From Amblyornis subalaris (taxonomy: Eukaryota > Chordata > Aves > Passeriformes > Ptilonorhynchidae), in contig JACAXG010000051.1 of assembly GCA_018881555.1 (NCBI GenBank), forward strand, positions 5,319,546-5,383,545: a stretch of 64,000 nt of DNA, written 5' to 3'. Positions 26,092-37,313 of the stretch are shown here, one piece after another (positions within the stretch are counted from its first letter, which is position 1; every line of letters starts with the position of its first letter). The translations under genes and the position numbers were made by a program. Below the pieces are notes generated by a model, which searched no databases, was not told where the DNA came from, and saw only the letters and a list, made by a program, of their open reading frames with translations.

Positions 26092-29005
26092 CAAAATTTT
26101 TACCAATATCATTAAGCATATTTGGTCAACATGAACTATTTCCTTTGATCCAAAATGAAATTTTTGATTGGAAAATCTACTTTCAAGATGAAACAAAGTC
26201 TTGACTTAGTGGTCTACAGCTCAGAAGATAAATATCCATCAGGCGTGCACTACAGTCATGCTTGACTCTTTTTTCTGTTAAGAAGGCTAAAGTCCACGAT
26301 TTCAAGGGGTAGCATATCACCACTGTAAGACACAATGTTCAGAATCCTCCTGACAATGTTCTGATTTTGTTTAAAGAGAAACCCTGTGGTGTATGCATTA
26401 GGAACTGACCTGACAGAGTCAACAGCAGATTTGTTTTCATTTTCATTCCTGAGGCAGTGAGTAACCAAATATTTTTGACAAGGGAGTGAAGAAACTTGAC
26501 TGCACCTTATTGATTGGGGTATCCTCATTAATAACAGCATTCAAACTCTACTTTCAGGTGGAAAAGGAGTAGATTTGAACTGTAATTTCTTTCAGACACC
26601 CTCATTAACAGAATACTTTAAGATGCAGTTTCTTCAGCTGGTCTTTTTGAAATTGTTTTGCTCTTTATAAAATGCTTAGANTTGTTTGCCATGGTATGCG
26701 AGGTTCAAATTACAAAAGCAAGTGTTTATTAACTGCATAGGTAGTATACCTATCAAATTCCTTGGCAAAGGAGAATGGGAATGCAAAAACTCCCCTGTAC
26801 TTAGCACAAAAGGTGTAAGGAGTACTTGAGAAGATAGCTCCATGGGCAGCTATTAAATAAACAAATTGTATCTAACCCAGGAAATGCCCCATCTTGAAAA
26901 CCACTGGNGTTCAGGACAGTGTTAGGAAAAAAATGTCCCTATATGTAGTCTTCTGTTACTCTTTCCTATGTATTTGTCTACAGCCACTCTTGAGACACAA
27001 GATGGGCCAGATCCGAAGTGTGCAGCAGTTCTTAAGTTCTTGAGACTGCAATAAAAAAGAACTAAATATATAAAATAGAATAACACTAACATAAGTGATG
27101 GAGTACATTTTTTGCTCATTAATATTCAGTAGCTTTTTGTGGAGACATCGTCCCAGAACATGACCGCAAAAGAAATGGAATTTTCTGTGTTCCTTATATA
27201 GGGGTATCATCACCAGTGTTATGGCTCCAATCTCCCAACATTTGTTCCAGCTTAAGACTGCTTTGCATGGAATTGCTTCATGCTCATGTTTCCTCTTTCC
27301 TAGCTAGTTTTCTTCCTGTTTTAACAGCCTACCTTAAATGTTAGTGATCACAGAAATCATCTTATTGCTGTGTTCTGTCCAGGAGGAGAAGTCACATACT
27401 GCTATATTAAGTTAGGTTTTACTAATTTTTTTTTAATTGAAGAGAATTAAATAATTTATCAAAACGGTTAGTAATAATTTTCTTTTGAAAGAAGATATAG
27501 TGTAATGAAAACTTAAAAATCATCTNCAGGGATCCAGGGAGATGAAAATTTGGAAAGTAGAAATAGAATATTAAAATTCATATGGGGAAAATGCAATTTT
27601 ACACAAGACAGACAGAAGGAAAGAAAAATATAAACACAGTAATGTCAAAGGAGACATTCTGGAGACAGTAAGCAGAAAACCAGAAATCATTTTGCAAGGC
27701 CACACTGGCAAAAAGAAATTGAATGCCATTTTGCTATCCATATGCTGACATATCAAACAGCATTGACAGAAAATAATAATCTCCACAAAACAGAGAAAGC
27801 TGAGGGACCAAGGTAAGGGATGAAAGTTGTTCTGCTGCTAGTTTTATTCCTGGACTCACTGCTAAGTTGTCTCAGCTGCTCTGATGATTTCAAACCACTG
27901 ACCATTGAAACTGCCTGTTTTTCCCTTCCTTTGCTAGAGTAGATCTTTGTTATTGGCCATTTTTATGCGTTAGATCTCTAGTAGAATAATTCCCAGAAGT
28001 CTTTGAGGAAAACTGCAGGGGAGAATTACCAGGATACTCTTGCTAAAAGGAGTATTAAGAACAAGGAAGGATAAAATGGCTGGTGACCACTTTTCATTCA
28101 AGTATATATATAATCTGGGGGTTTCTGTAGCCTGTTGAAGATAATGAGAAACACCAGTTGAATTTGGTACTCTATTTATTGGCTGCTAATATAAAAAGAA
28201 TTACATATATATGTATCTTGAAAACAGATCACCATAACCCTCAAAAATAGATTCTATTATCTATACTGATTTATGTAACTCCTTACTCTGTTATTAGCAT
28301 TAACTGATATAACTCTTCATTAGTTATGGATTTACATTTTACTCAGCGCTCCTTTGCCAGCAAGCCAGAGCCAAGAAGAAAAGAAAATGTCACGGTGAAG
28401 TTGTTTGTTTTTAGATGTTTNTTTTTTCCGTTTTCCACATTTTGGAATACTTTCCGTCTGTTTCACAGTTCCATGAATAAAGCTCAATTATATAGTCAGA
28501 ATGTCACTTGCACGGGAAAAGTGCCAGAACCAAAGACTGAAGTGGTGATGAAGTAATAAAATATGAACTACATGAACCACAGATAAGTGGTTGGATTTGA
28601 AACAACTCTTGTTCTGGATGGCCAGTAGAGGTCATTTTGGCTATCTGTCCAATTACAAAAATGAAACAGGCAGAGAAATGAGAGCACATAAAGAACAAAA
28701 TCTATTCAGCTTAGTCCATAAGCACTTTAGAGACCAGCTGCAGATGTGGTAGAGCTATAAAGGGCTTCCTGGAACAATGAAAGTCTTATCTACTCCCGAT
28801 TACCGATCANAAAATGTACAGAACCAGTCCTGTTTACAGTAGCAAGATCTCAACCTACTTCATTAAAAATGAGAATGATATTCCAACCCCATCCTTTGAT
28901 GGAATTTTGTCAAATCAGGGATCCTGGAAAGTATGTTCAAATCCCACAAAGATACTGAGCTTATTTAGTCAGAACTCTGATTGTTTCTTGCTCACATAAA
29001 ATCTG

Positions 29006-29053
29006 TAGAATGTGATGTATAGATATGTAGATATATAGAATGTGATGTATAGA
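29006..29053. repeat. 30-bp local tandem duplication
   Basis: TAGAATGTGATGTATAGA starts at 29006 and again at 29036, giving a period of 30 with an exact 18-base match. The second copy is cut short by an A run. It sits in TA-rich simple sequence. Confidence 0.85.
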
Positions 29054-31309
29054 AAAAAAATCCCAACTCTAATTACAAAGTAAACTAATCCAATGTATTT
29101 TTTATTTAAAAAAAAGGTGTTCACAGATTTTTCAGAAATAAAACCAATTTTGTGTAAATTTCATTTTACATTTGTTAGTAATACTATTTTTGAATAAATA
29201 TGATTGTGAACCACTTACAATTCAACTTGCACAAAACCACTGTGTAGATAGCTGATTTCAAGTAACTGCCATGGGGCAAGATTTCACGTGAGGTTCCCAT
29301 AAAAGTTTTCACTGTGCATGTGCAATGTTTACAATACTCTTGGCTTGTATTAATACAGCCATAACAAAAGGACATTGTGGTTTGATGAAGTAGTTTCTTT
29401 GTGGGTAAATATGGTGCTGTACTATAAGACTCTGCTCCGGTTTGTGATAATTGCTTCTGTTTGATGCTAGTCCAGCAGTGCAAAGAAATAACATGCTAAC
29501 TTGTAATAGATATAGTCTAAAAATAAAAGGCCAAAAAACCCAAAGGAATTGCTTAAATCTTTAAACAGTATTAGACATAGTAGAATAATTTGATTTCAAA
29601 CATTTTTTCAAAGCCTAGGACAGTGTGTTCTTGATGTAAGATTTTTTTTTTAACCACAATAAGTAGGTTGTAGGATTTGCGTTGGAGATACCATATGGAA
29701 AGCACTAATTTAATGGGAAATGATAAGCTGTGAATTGATTCATGATTCATGAGTCACAATGCACAATAACACATGCCAGTAATTTACTAAAATACAGTAT
29801 GCATGTATGTATATTTACTTTACACACGTGCATAGATGCAAATTCTTTGTTATTTAGTTGTTAGAGTCCTGACAGAAATATAGTCCTTTTTTTTTATTTA
29901 TTTAATGTAAGAAACAGCACATTTACACATGAGGACAACCGGCCAGGTACTGGTTTTTGTGCTCACAAGGAATGGCTGGGAATATTAGTTATAATGGAGA
30001 GCATGCATAATCTCTATCTATACTTGTTCGTTGTGTAGATTATAAATACTTGCAAAGTACAGTCATTGGAACATATTTTTAGAAAGATTCTTACAAGCAG
30101 AGATGTCAGAAGGCAGATCTGAGAAAAAAGAGTTTTATGATGACATTTCTTGATAAACTGAAATAAACATACCTCATTTAGAAAGCTAAAGCAAAGTATG
30201 CCAGTGCAGCCATTTGGTTGTGTTGATGCCTGCTTTATGATGAAATATTATATCCTTTCTCTATAAGTAAAAAACAACAATATTGTCTTAATTGGTCCTG
30301 AGTGAATGTTTTACTGTAATCAAAGTCCTTATTTTAGTCTTCTGGAAAGGCAGACATTTATCAAGCTAAGGAGGGGCTTTTTGTTTTCTAGAAAGAAGTA
30401 ACGGTGCTGAAGGGACCTCTATGTGACTGAGATCCAAGGTATAATGATAGCTGGTACTATTTATGAGAGATGGATGCTCTTCAGTGAACCTACATGCTGA
30501 ATCACTAATAAAACCCAATTAGCTGCTTAGATGATTCCCCTTTAGTCATCACTCAGAGAACAGAAATCATGAGAGCTGAGAGAGCATCACATCTGGATCT
30601 ACTGCAATGACAAGAGAGAAAATGGTGCTGGATCTTTATTGAAGTCATGAAGGACAGTAACCTTAGTGAATGAATTTTAGTAAAGGCTCTCTTTAATGAA
30701 CCTATTCAGAGCTGAAATCAATGTGAGATAATACCATATAAGTGTTACCGTTGTGAGTGGGAAGAGTTCAGTGAAGGGTACCAGTACAGGGGTGACTTGC
30801 TAGCTAGAGGCANCAGCATCATGATTAGAGGGAATACTGCAGCTAGGAGCAGCAGCCAGGAGCACCAGCCTGGTGAAAGGGGGTGGTGGTTCACCTATGC
30901 ATTTATGATTAGAGGTTGTGGCAGTTAGAAATTGTGATGAAATAACATCAAGGTACCTCTACATGCACAGACATCATTTTATGATAAAAGATGTATGAGA
31001 ATCTGTCTGCATGCCTGCTAGGATAGTACTGAGTACTGAAAAAAAGCTGAGTCACACATATTGGAGTGGTACAACCTGGAGAAATGTCTTTCAGTGTACA
31101 TAAAGTGATAGATAGTACGAAAAAAATCCAAAGGGCAGCCAACTTAAAAAATTATGGTCTTTGAGGTGGTGGTTTCTATTCTGGAGTAAAATCTAAGAAT
31201 TANGACAGATAGCTTAGCATGCAGTCTTGGGAAAGCAAAAGAAAAGGCAGCACTTAGTAGGTGAAGAACAAAGCAGAGAACAAAACAGAATGAGATTTCA
31301 CCCTCTTAT

Positions 31310-31375
31310 AGGCATCTGCTTACAGCCACTGATAGGAGTCAGGATGCTGAGCTTGATGGGCTGTTCTGTTTTCAT
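31310..31375 (+). mobile_element. Ancient CR1-type LINE 3' fragment
   Basis: The order GGCATCTGCT, CAGCCACT, CAGGATGCTGAGCTTGATGG follows the old amniote CR1 3' region, where a 'ggccactg...caggat.ctgggctagatgg' phrase is widespread. Only about 65 bases are recognisable and they are well diverged, as expected for an old copy. Assignment is from memory of that consensus, and the boundaries are approximate. Confidence 0.5.
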
Positions 31376-33559
31376 ACGCTCACAGCTGGGTGAGAAAATT
31401 TAGTCAATGGTGTGATGCTGACNGTTCTGCAGGACTGTGCTTTCCGATCAGATAAACACTAGCTTCATTTATTGCTGCTTTGTTCCCCACAGATCAATGC
31501 TGTGTCACTTTTCCTTTTCATACCTTTGGTTTTAACTGTATACATATGGATTTGGCAAGAAGGGANGTGACCATTCAGGGGATCGCAGTTGTAGCTTCAC
31601 AGCCATCTGGTGTCCACCCCAAACTGGCCTGACATCTGCAACATCTGAAAGAGGTGCTACAGAAACACTGAACTTTGAAAGTGTTTATCCGACTATGTGT
31701 TAAAAGCTAGTAACTTTTCTTTCTAACAACTGAAATACTGTTAAATAAGAAAATTATAATCAAATGCTAATCAAATTCATTTATTGTAAAACCAAACAGA
31801 ACTCTTGGTCTTTTTAGCAGCTAGCTTCCTTTCAANTCTGAATGGGCCTTTACTGAGAAATACATTTTAAAAAGACATGAGCACAGTGTCCAGACAGGAG
31901 GCTTTCTAATTTTCTTTTCATAAATATGTACAGTATTCATAAAAATCTAGATTGAGAGGAAATACATTATTGTCTAAAATGTTTAGAATTTATCTATTTT
32001 CTAGCTCACAGAAGCTCAGCTAATAAATATGAACCATTTCAATGAGAATCAATATGAATGACAATTGGCTTTGTCTAGATTTATGTTTTAAGTGNAGGCA
32101 CTTGCACCCACTCTTTGACATCTCAGAAGGAGTGAGTGCAGGGTAAATGGAGGAATTATTAGCATCTTACTCTGTCTCTGGCACTGATTATGTTTGATTC
32201 CTCTACCACATTGTTAACTCTGGTTAAATTTATGCTGTAGGCTCAAAAGCTACTGGGAATAGAAAGGTGGATAGATTTTGGCAGAATTTTGTATAAGCTT
32301 CTTTCCTTGGGGAAACCAGGCTAAAAAACAGATATTGCCTTGGATTTGCTCATTCTGAACAACCCTCTGNCACAGAGATTATTCCTAAAAAATATGGTAG
32401 AGATGATAGGAAAATCGTAAGTACTTCTGTTCATATTCTTTCATTTGCACTTTTTAGATTTTATTTGATTTCATGAATAGTCCCTCAGAGAGCATGGTGG
32501 TATAAACCATTGGTATAAGACACAGAGAACCNGCCTTAGCATAAGAGAAACATGACTTTCTGCAGCTGTCTAAACCATATCAATAAAAATGAGATTTCAG
32601 AGTTGAAACTCTTAAAGTGTTAATGTAACTGGCAAAATTCCTGGAGATTTTTAATAGGACCATAGACATGTTGATTCTCCTTGATTTACAAATAAATCAC
32701 AAAGCATTCCCATTCATGTTGGTGTTGACTGCTCCTAAATATTTATGAACAGATTAGTATAGAAATTTTCTGTACTTATTGCCTACAAAGTGCCTGTAAG
32801 TTTTTATTTCAGTAATTCACTGTCCATTTTAATAGTGTATGACTGGCTGTGTTTCTTCTTAACAGAAGACAAGTAATCGGTGAATAGCAAGTAATGCGCT
32901 TCTGNTAGGAATCCAGAGCACTGTCTTAATTAGCAAGATTAAAATAATTAATTGCCAGTATAATTTGAGAAGGAAAAAAATTAAGATGCCATGAAAAGCA
33001 GAAATTTTATTGTAAGCTTTTTATTCACAAAGCTTATTTATTCCCAAAACTTTTCTTTACCTCACTACTTCTGAAAATAAGTATGCGATACTCTCCCTTT
33101 GTTGTATTTTATTCCATATTGTTCTGTAGCTTTCCATTTTACTGCTCAAATCTTGTATTTTTCTCATCGTTATGGGCTTGCACATATTTGCTGTTATTGC
33201 TTTATGTACTTGTAATGTTTATGGACTCATATACAATCTCAATTCATCATTATCATTTGCCATTTTAAGCATGATTTATTATTGTAAAAGTGGAAGATAA
33301 AATCTCCACAGAAAAGCTACCTCTTTAAACTTTTTTTTGTTGCTTTTATGGTTCATTTTTGATAATTCTGTATTTAATAAATATCTGAAAGTAACATTTT
33401 AATTTTACCTGCCACTGGCATCTTCTAGCAGCCAGGTAGTGAGACAGATGAAGAAAAACAAGATTTGATTTTTCAAGAACAGTTGACAAGTAAAATAACA
33501 TCTAACCACTAGTGATGTCTGTTCAGATAGTAATACACATTTTCCCCTGGCTGGATTAT
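31376..33559. other. AT-rich unique DNA without recognisable genes
   Basis: No supported gene. A good-looking 3' splice acceptor ends at 31492 and opens a 25-codon hydrophobic frame, but no convincing donor follows. The 32860-32970 part is rich in AATTA cores. Nothing else stands out. Confidence 0.55.
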
Positions 33560-35070
33560 TGCACTTAAGACACTGGCTGAGTCCTTAGGGAGACCCTCCA
33601 GAGGTTCAAGACAGTGGTTTTGCCTCTGGTATCACACAGAGCACGTCAGATATGTGTCACCTCTCTCCCTGTGCTGCCACGGGCAGTGGCAGTGCCTTTC
33701 ATACCCCGAGCTGGTTTACAGTCCTTTTCGACTCACACCTGGTGGAACAACAAGGTTCGAACAGCAGATGAGGGAAAGGGGAGCACAATGAGAGCCGGTC
33801 CTGTCACACCAGCCAGCAAAGCTGGCCGTGCACCCACCGTGGCACCACCTCACGCCCGGGCTCCAGATGGCAGGTGCCCCCTTCCAGTGTCTCCAGCAGC
33901 ACCCGCCATCCACAGCCCCTGACGTGAAACCTTGANCTGCCAACAAGGCTTGTCTGTGGAGAATACAAAATAAAACTTGTCTGCTGTTGAAGGGAAAAAA
34001 CAAAGTGGCTTAATTAATTAACTAAAAAAAGAAAAAAAGTAATAATGAATACAATTGTCAGCAAACATGACCTTCATTATTTTTTAAGCCAACCAACTGC
34101 ACGGCACAATCCATGCGGTGTTACGAGAGGTGGTTTTGCGCTTGCAGCACTGGGAGTTGGGATGCCTTCCCGAATCTCTCTGCTGGCTACAGGCACNAAG
34201 TTTAAGCATATTTCCTGTCAACACATCTGTAAATGAAGACAGATGTATTCTGCTGTNACTGCAGGGAGCATACAAGGGCAGCGTTGGGTCTCCTCTCCTG
34301 AATAGAGAGCGGTGTGGCGCGGCCCGGGGACATCTGGCCTGCCATGGCACCGGTGTCCTGCAGCTGCCTGCCCTGCTAGTCCCTGCCCTGGGCCTGCTGA
34401 GGCATCTGAGAGTGAGCATGGCCCAGGAGGGTTGTTGCGGAACAGCCTCATCCCAGGGGCGTGGCTGCTTCCAGGCATCATGTCCAACNGCACATCCTCT
34501 TCAGGTCAGTGTTCCCTCTTGGGCCTGCCTTGCTTCCAGCTTGGTGTGTGACTTTGGCTTTCTCTTTATTAAGCTAGACTAGCTCAGTTGGTCAGANCAT
34601 GGTGCTAATAACATCAAGGTCACAGGTTTGATCCCTGTGTAGGCCATTCACTTAAGAATTGGACTCAACGATCCTTGTGGGTCCCTTCCAACTCGGAATA
34701 TTCTGTGATTCTGTTATNTGCAGATGGGTCAGTGTTCATATGACAGCACCAAGAGGATGGCTGCCCCATCTTTGCTGCCTTGCCCATGTTTCTAATGTGT
34801 GTGGTGAGGCACAGGGGTCCTTCACCCAGGGATGGTGGAGCTCATCCTCACCAGAGGAAAAACTCCTCTTAAATGTGTTTCACCCTTCAGCCCAGCTTGC
34901 CACTGCCCTGGGAAGAGGAACCCCACAGCTCTTGCTACAGAGTGCGTGCTGGAGGAGGGAGTTGCCTCCACCAAAAACCGAGAGGGCCACCCATGGTCAG
35001 GATGCCGTTGTGGCTCTGCATCACTTTTGTTCAAAATGCCAGCACAGATTGTTGAGCCTCAGTTGTCTCT
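33560..35070. other. GC-richer segment of unknown origin, interrupted by a SINE
   Basis: Roughly 1.5 kb is noticeably richer in GC and CpG than its surroundings, with sharp changes on both sides. An AATAAA polyadenylation hexamer lies at 33969-33974, followed by a short A run near 33995. The local maximum of CpG is about 34300-34345. Several frames of 90-154 codons are open in both directions, but the translations match nothing I recognise. It may be an unrecognised LTR, a decayed retrocopy or an exon-bearing segment. AT-rich DNA at 33990-34085 divides it into two parts, and the SINE divides the second part again. Confidence 0.5.
34573..34716 (+). mobile_element. tRNA-Ile-derived SINE with CR1 3' tail (TguSINE1-like)
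   Basis: The head is tRNA-like. A Pol III A box TAGCTCAGTTGG lies at 34580-34591. An anticodon loop CTAATAA (34605-34611) carries AAT, the isoleucine anticodon. A B box GGTTTGATCCC is at 34625-34635; it has T where the canonical GGTTCGANNCC has C, a typical CpG decay. The tRNA-like part ends AGGCCA near 34646. The tail, from about 34655, contains TGTGGGTCCCTTCCAACTCG and ends ATTCTGTGATTCTG, a CR1 LINE 3' end. Such chimeras are moved by CR1 reverse transcriptase. The acceptor stem is not intact, so it is not a tRNA gene. I see no clear target-site duplication, as is usual for CR1-mobilised elements. Confidence 0.92.
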
Positions 35071-35580
35071 GACATCTTGGAGCCTGTCATTTAGCGAGTT
35101 CTGTGTCCATTAAACACATGCCTTACTGATATCAAGTAGTGTAAGTATTTTACTCTGAGTGTCATGTAGTGCTAAGCCTTGCAAGTATTTATTACATCTA
35201 CACCGTTACTTTTACCAGTTAAGCCTGTCATCTCATCAAAGAATTTTCGACAAGACCTGTTTCCAGGAAACTACAGCAGTTATGCATCTAGGCACTTTTG
35301 AAAACATGCCAGGTATCTATCTGAATCTTTGTGCACCACATATCTATAAAATCTTGGTTTCAGTCTCCTATTATAGTGGAGATTCAGATCTATGAGGAGT
35401 ATTTTTAGCTTTTTATTGCTGATCGTGAAGTTCCCCAAGAACCTATTGTATGAAAAACAAAATGAAACTGTTTTAAGTGCATCAGCATTCCCTAACCCTT
35501 ATTATTAAATACAGATAACCAGCTAACATTGTTAGATATTTATTGAATTCTATTTATACAATATACAAGACAACTGTAAA

Positions 35581-35652
35581 ACTAAATAAAACAAAACCTA
35601 AAAAAACCCCAAACCAAACCAAAACAAAAAAACCCAAACAAACCAAACCCCA
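35581..35652. repeat. A/C-rich low-complexity run
   Basis: About 70 bases made of A runs and CC/CCC interruptions, approximating an AAACC repeat with variable spacing. It is a degenerate simple repeat rather than a LINE poly(A) tail, since no element ends beside it. Confidence 0.85.
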
Positions 35653-37240
35653 GTCTTATATCACATTTAGCAGTTGGTCTGGAGATGCCTAAAAGTGTTT
35701 TCTGTGTTCGTTGACTGTATAAAACAGAAGGAAGCATTAATTACAATTTATATGTGAAAAAAATAGCTCAGAATTGTACCTGAACTTTATGAAGTTCATG
35801 ATGTAGGTCAGACTGAAATAAAGCATCATCTTCAAGGTATTTGACCACATGAATAGCTTTAACTTCAATTTAATTATAGATTAGTAATCCTTTAAGTCAC
35901 ACTTAAATTCTTATCACTCCTGAAATATTTCTTGAATTCTCACTCAGTGACTGATACATTACAACTCGGTGTGTTTGCAGAATGTATTTTTCAGTCCTGC
36001 TAGGCCAGACCAAAAAATAAAAAACAACAAACAACAAAAAACCTGTCATTTAAGATCAGAACTGCTAACTTGAAACCCATATTCAGCCAGCACCTGGTGT
36101 TTGTGGCTTCTAAGACTACAGGTTCCTCACCTTCTAAAGTCTTTCAGGAGCCACAGCACATCTGCAGCAGTGTCCAGTGGGTTCAACAGCGTGGTAGGAA
36201 GGCCATTAAGAGACCCAGAAAATATGTGTGTGGGGTTCCATTTAAGAANATGAGAAATTTACTGCACGGTCACATGCCAGTGTTCAACAACAACAGCACT
36301 TTTAACTACACTCCTTTTTTGACTAAAATTAAGCACTCCTAACCCATAGACTTCTGTGTAATATCTTTGTATAAACCAAACTGAGTGTAAGAAGCATTTT
36401 CCTCCACAGCCTGAGGTGGTTCAAACTCAGATTTTTCAGCTTCTGGGGACATTTCAGTAGAGAAAAAAGAGGCAGGAAGGAGTGATATTGTACAGCCTGA
36501 TGTCTGGGACACTCGTTGAATGCTGGGTCTCCTCCTTCCTGCCATCATCCCTTATGAAGCTTATATTAAANTGTTGTTGCATAAAATGCAGGAATGGACC
36601 TTGAAACAGGATTGGGACCAATAGCAACTTCACTTCCCCTCTGGCTGTGTCTGAAAAGAGATGAGTGAGCACTGTAAAAGAAAGGATCTCTTTGCCTCAT
36701 CTGGCAGGCCTGTATGTGCAGTTCGTATCAGGGAACAAAGTACCTAAATGTTAAAACNGTTCTCTATGAACAGAAAATAACCAGTCTCCTGTGCATTTCA
36801 TGCATGTATACTCCTGGGGTTTTTGTTAAGCAAATAGTACACTTTGTAATAGTATTTTCCTAAAAATCAGTTATCTTTTAGTCCCTAGGCCTTTAAAAAG
36901 GTTGAAAAATGTTTTTTTGTTGTTGAAACCTCTTCCAGTGAAAAGAATTTTTACTAGTCTTTATAAGTAACATGTTCCCTATTGTAGCACTAAATGTGCT
37001 TATTCTCTGTTTTGCTTTCCCCAAATGCCCATCTCCTCTGTAACAGCTCACAGTCTTTGCAAGCATATTTATACATTTTACATCCAAATACATCCTTGGG
37101 ATTTTCATCATACAAGACTGCTAGTATTTTCAACATAAATTTAAAATAGGAAATTTAGCTAGAGGTCTAGCTGCTTCTTTTGAGATGTTGCACCAGCTGA
37201 TTTAGAAGAATATGATTGATAAGAGGGGTTTGCAAGTACT

Positions 37241-37313
37241 GTAAATATGACTTTTCTTTGCTGCTTTCCATTTTTGTTGCCTAAAATCCCCCTTGGAAAA
37301 GTCATATTTTTAC
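37241..37313. repeat. 14-bp perfect inverted repeat, 16-bp bulged hairpin
   Basis: AAATATGACTTTTC (37243-37256) is exactly complementary to GAAAAGTCATATTT (37296-37309). GT (37241-37242) also pairs with AC (37312-37313) after a two-base TT bulge. The loop is 39 nt, so a transcript would give a 73-nt stem-loop. Both arms are AT-rich, which favours cruciform extrusion. No transposon boundary or target duplication is visible, so a miniature inverted-repeat element is not supported. Confidence 0.88.

Larger units (their letters stand above)
14947..31309. other. Long gene-empty stretch
   Basis: No recognisable exon, RNA gene or young transposon. Open frames stay under about 125 codons and resemble nothing known to me. 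It holds simple repeats, a purine-rich tract and a pyrimidine tract listed separately. AT-rich intervals with homeodomain-type cores, notably 22870-23330 and 24950-25260, are the best guesses for conserved regulatory DNA. A splice-like or promoter-like GC-rich context is missing throughout. Confidence 0.6.

Noticed and set aside
31493..31570. Coding exon after a good acceptor (TTTGTTCCCCACAG), reading INAVSLFLFIPLVLTVYIWI
   Set aside because: No consensus donor before the TGA at 31568-31570 and no recognisable family. A hydrophobic frame from T-rich DNA is expected by chance.
34580..34646. A functional tRNA-Ile (AAT) gene
   Set aside because: The acceptor stem does not pair, the B box is mutated, and a CR1 3' tail follows directly, so it is a SINE.
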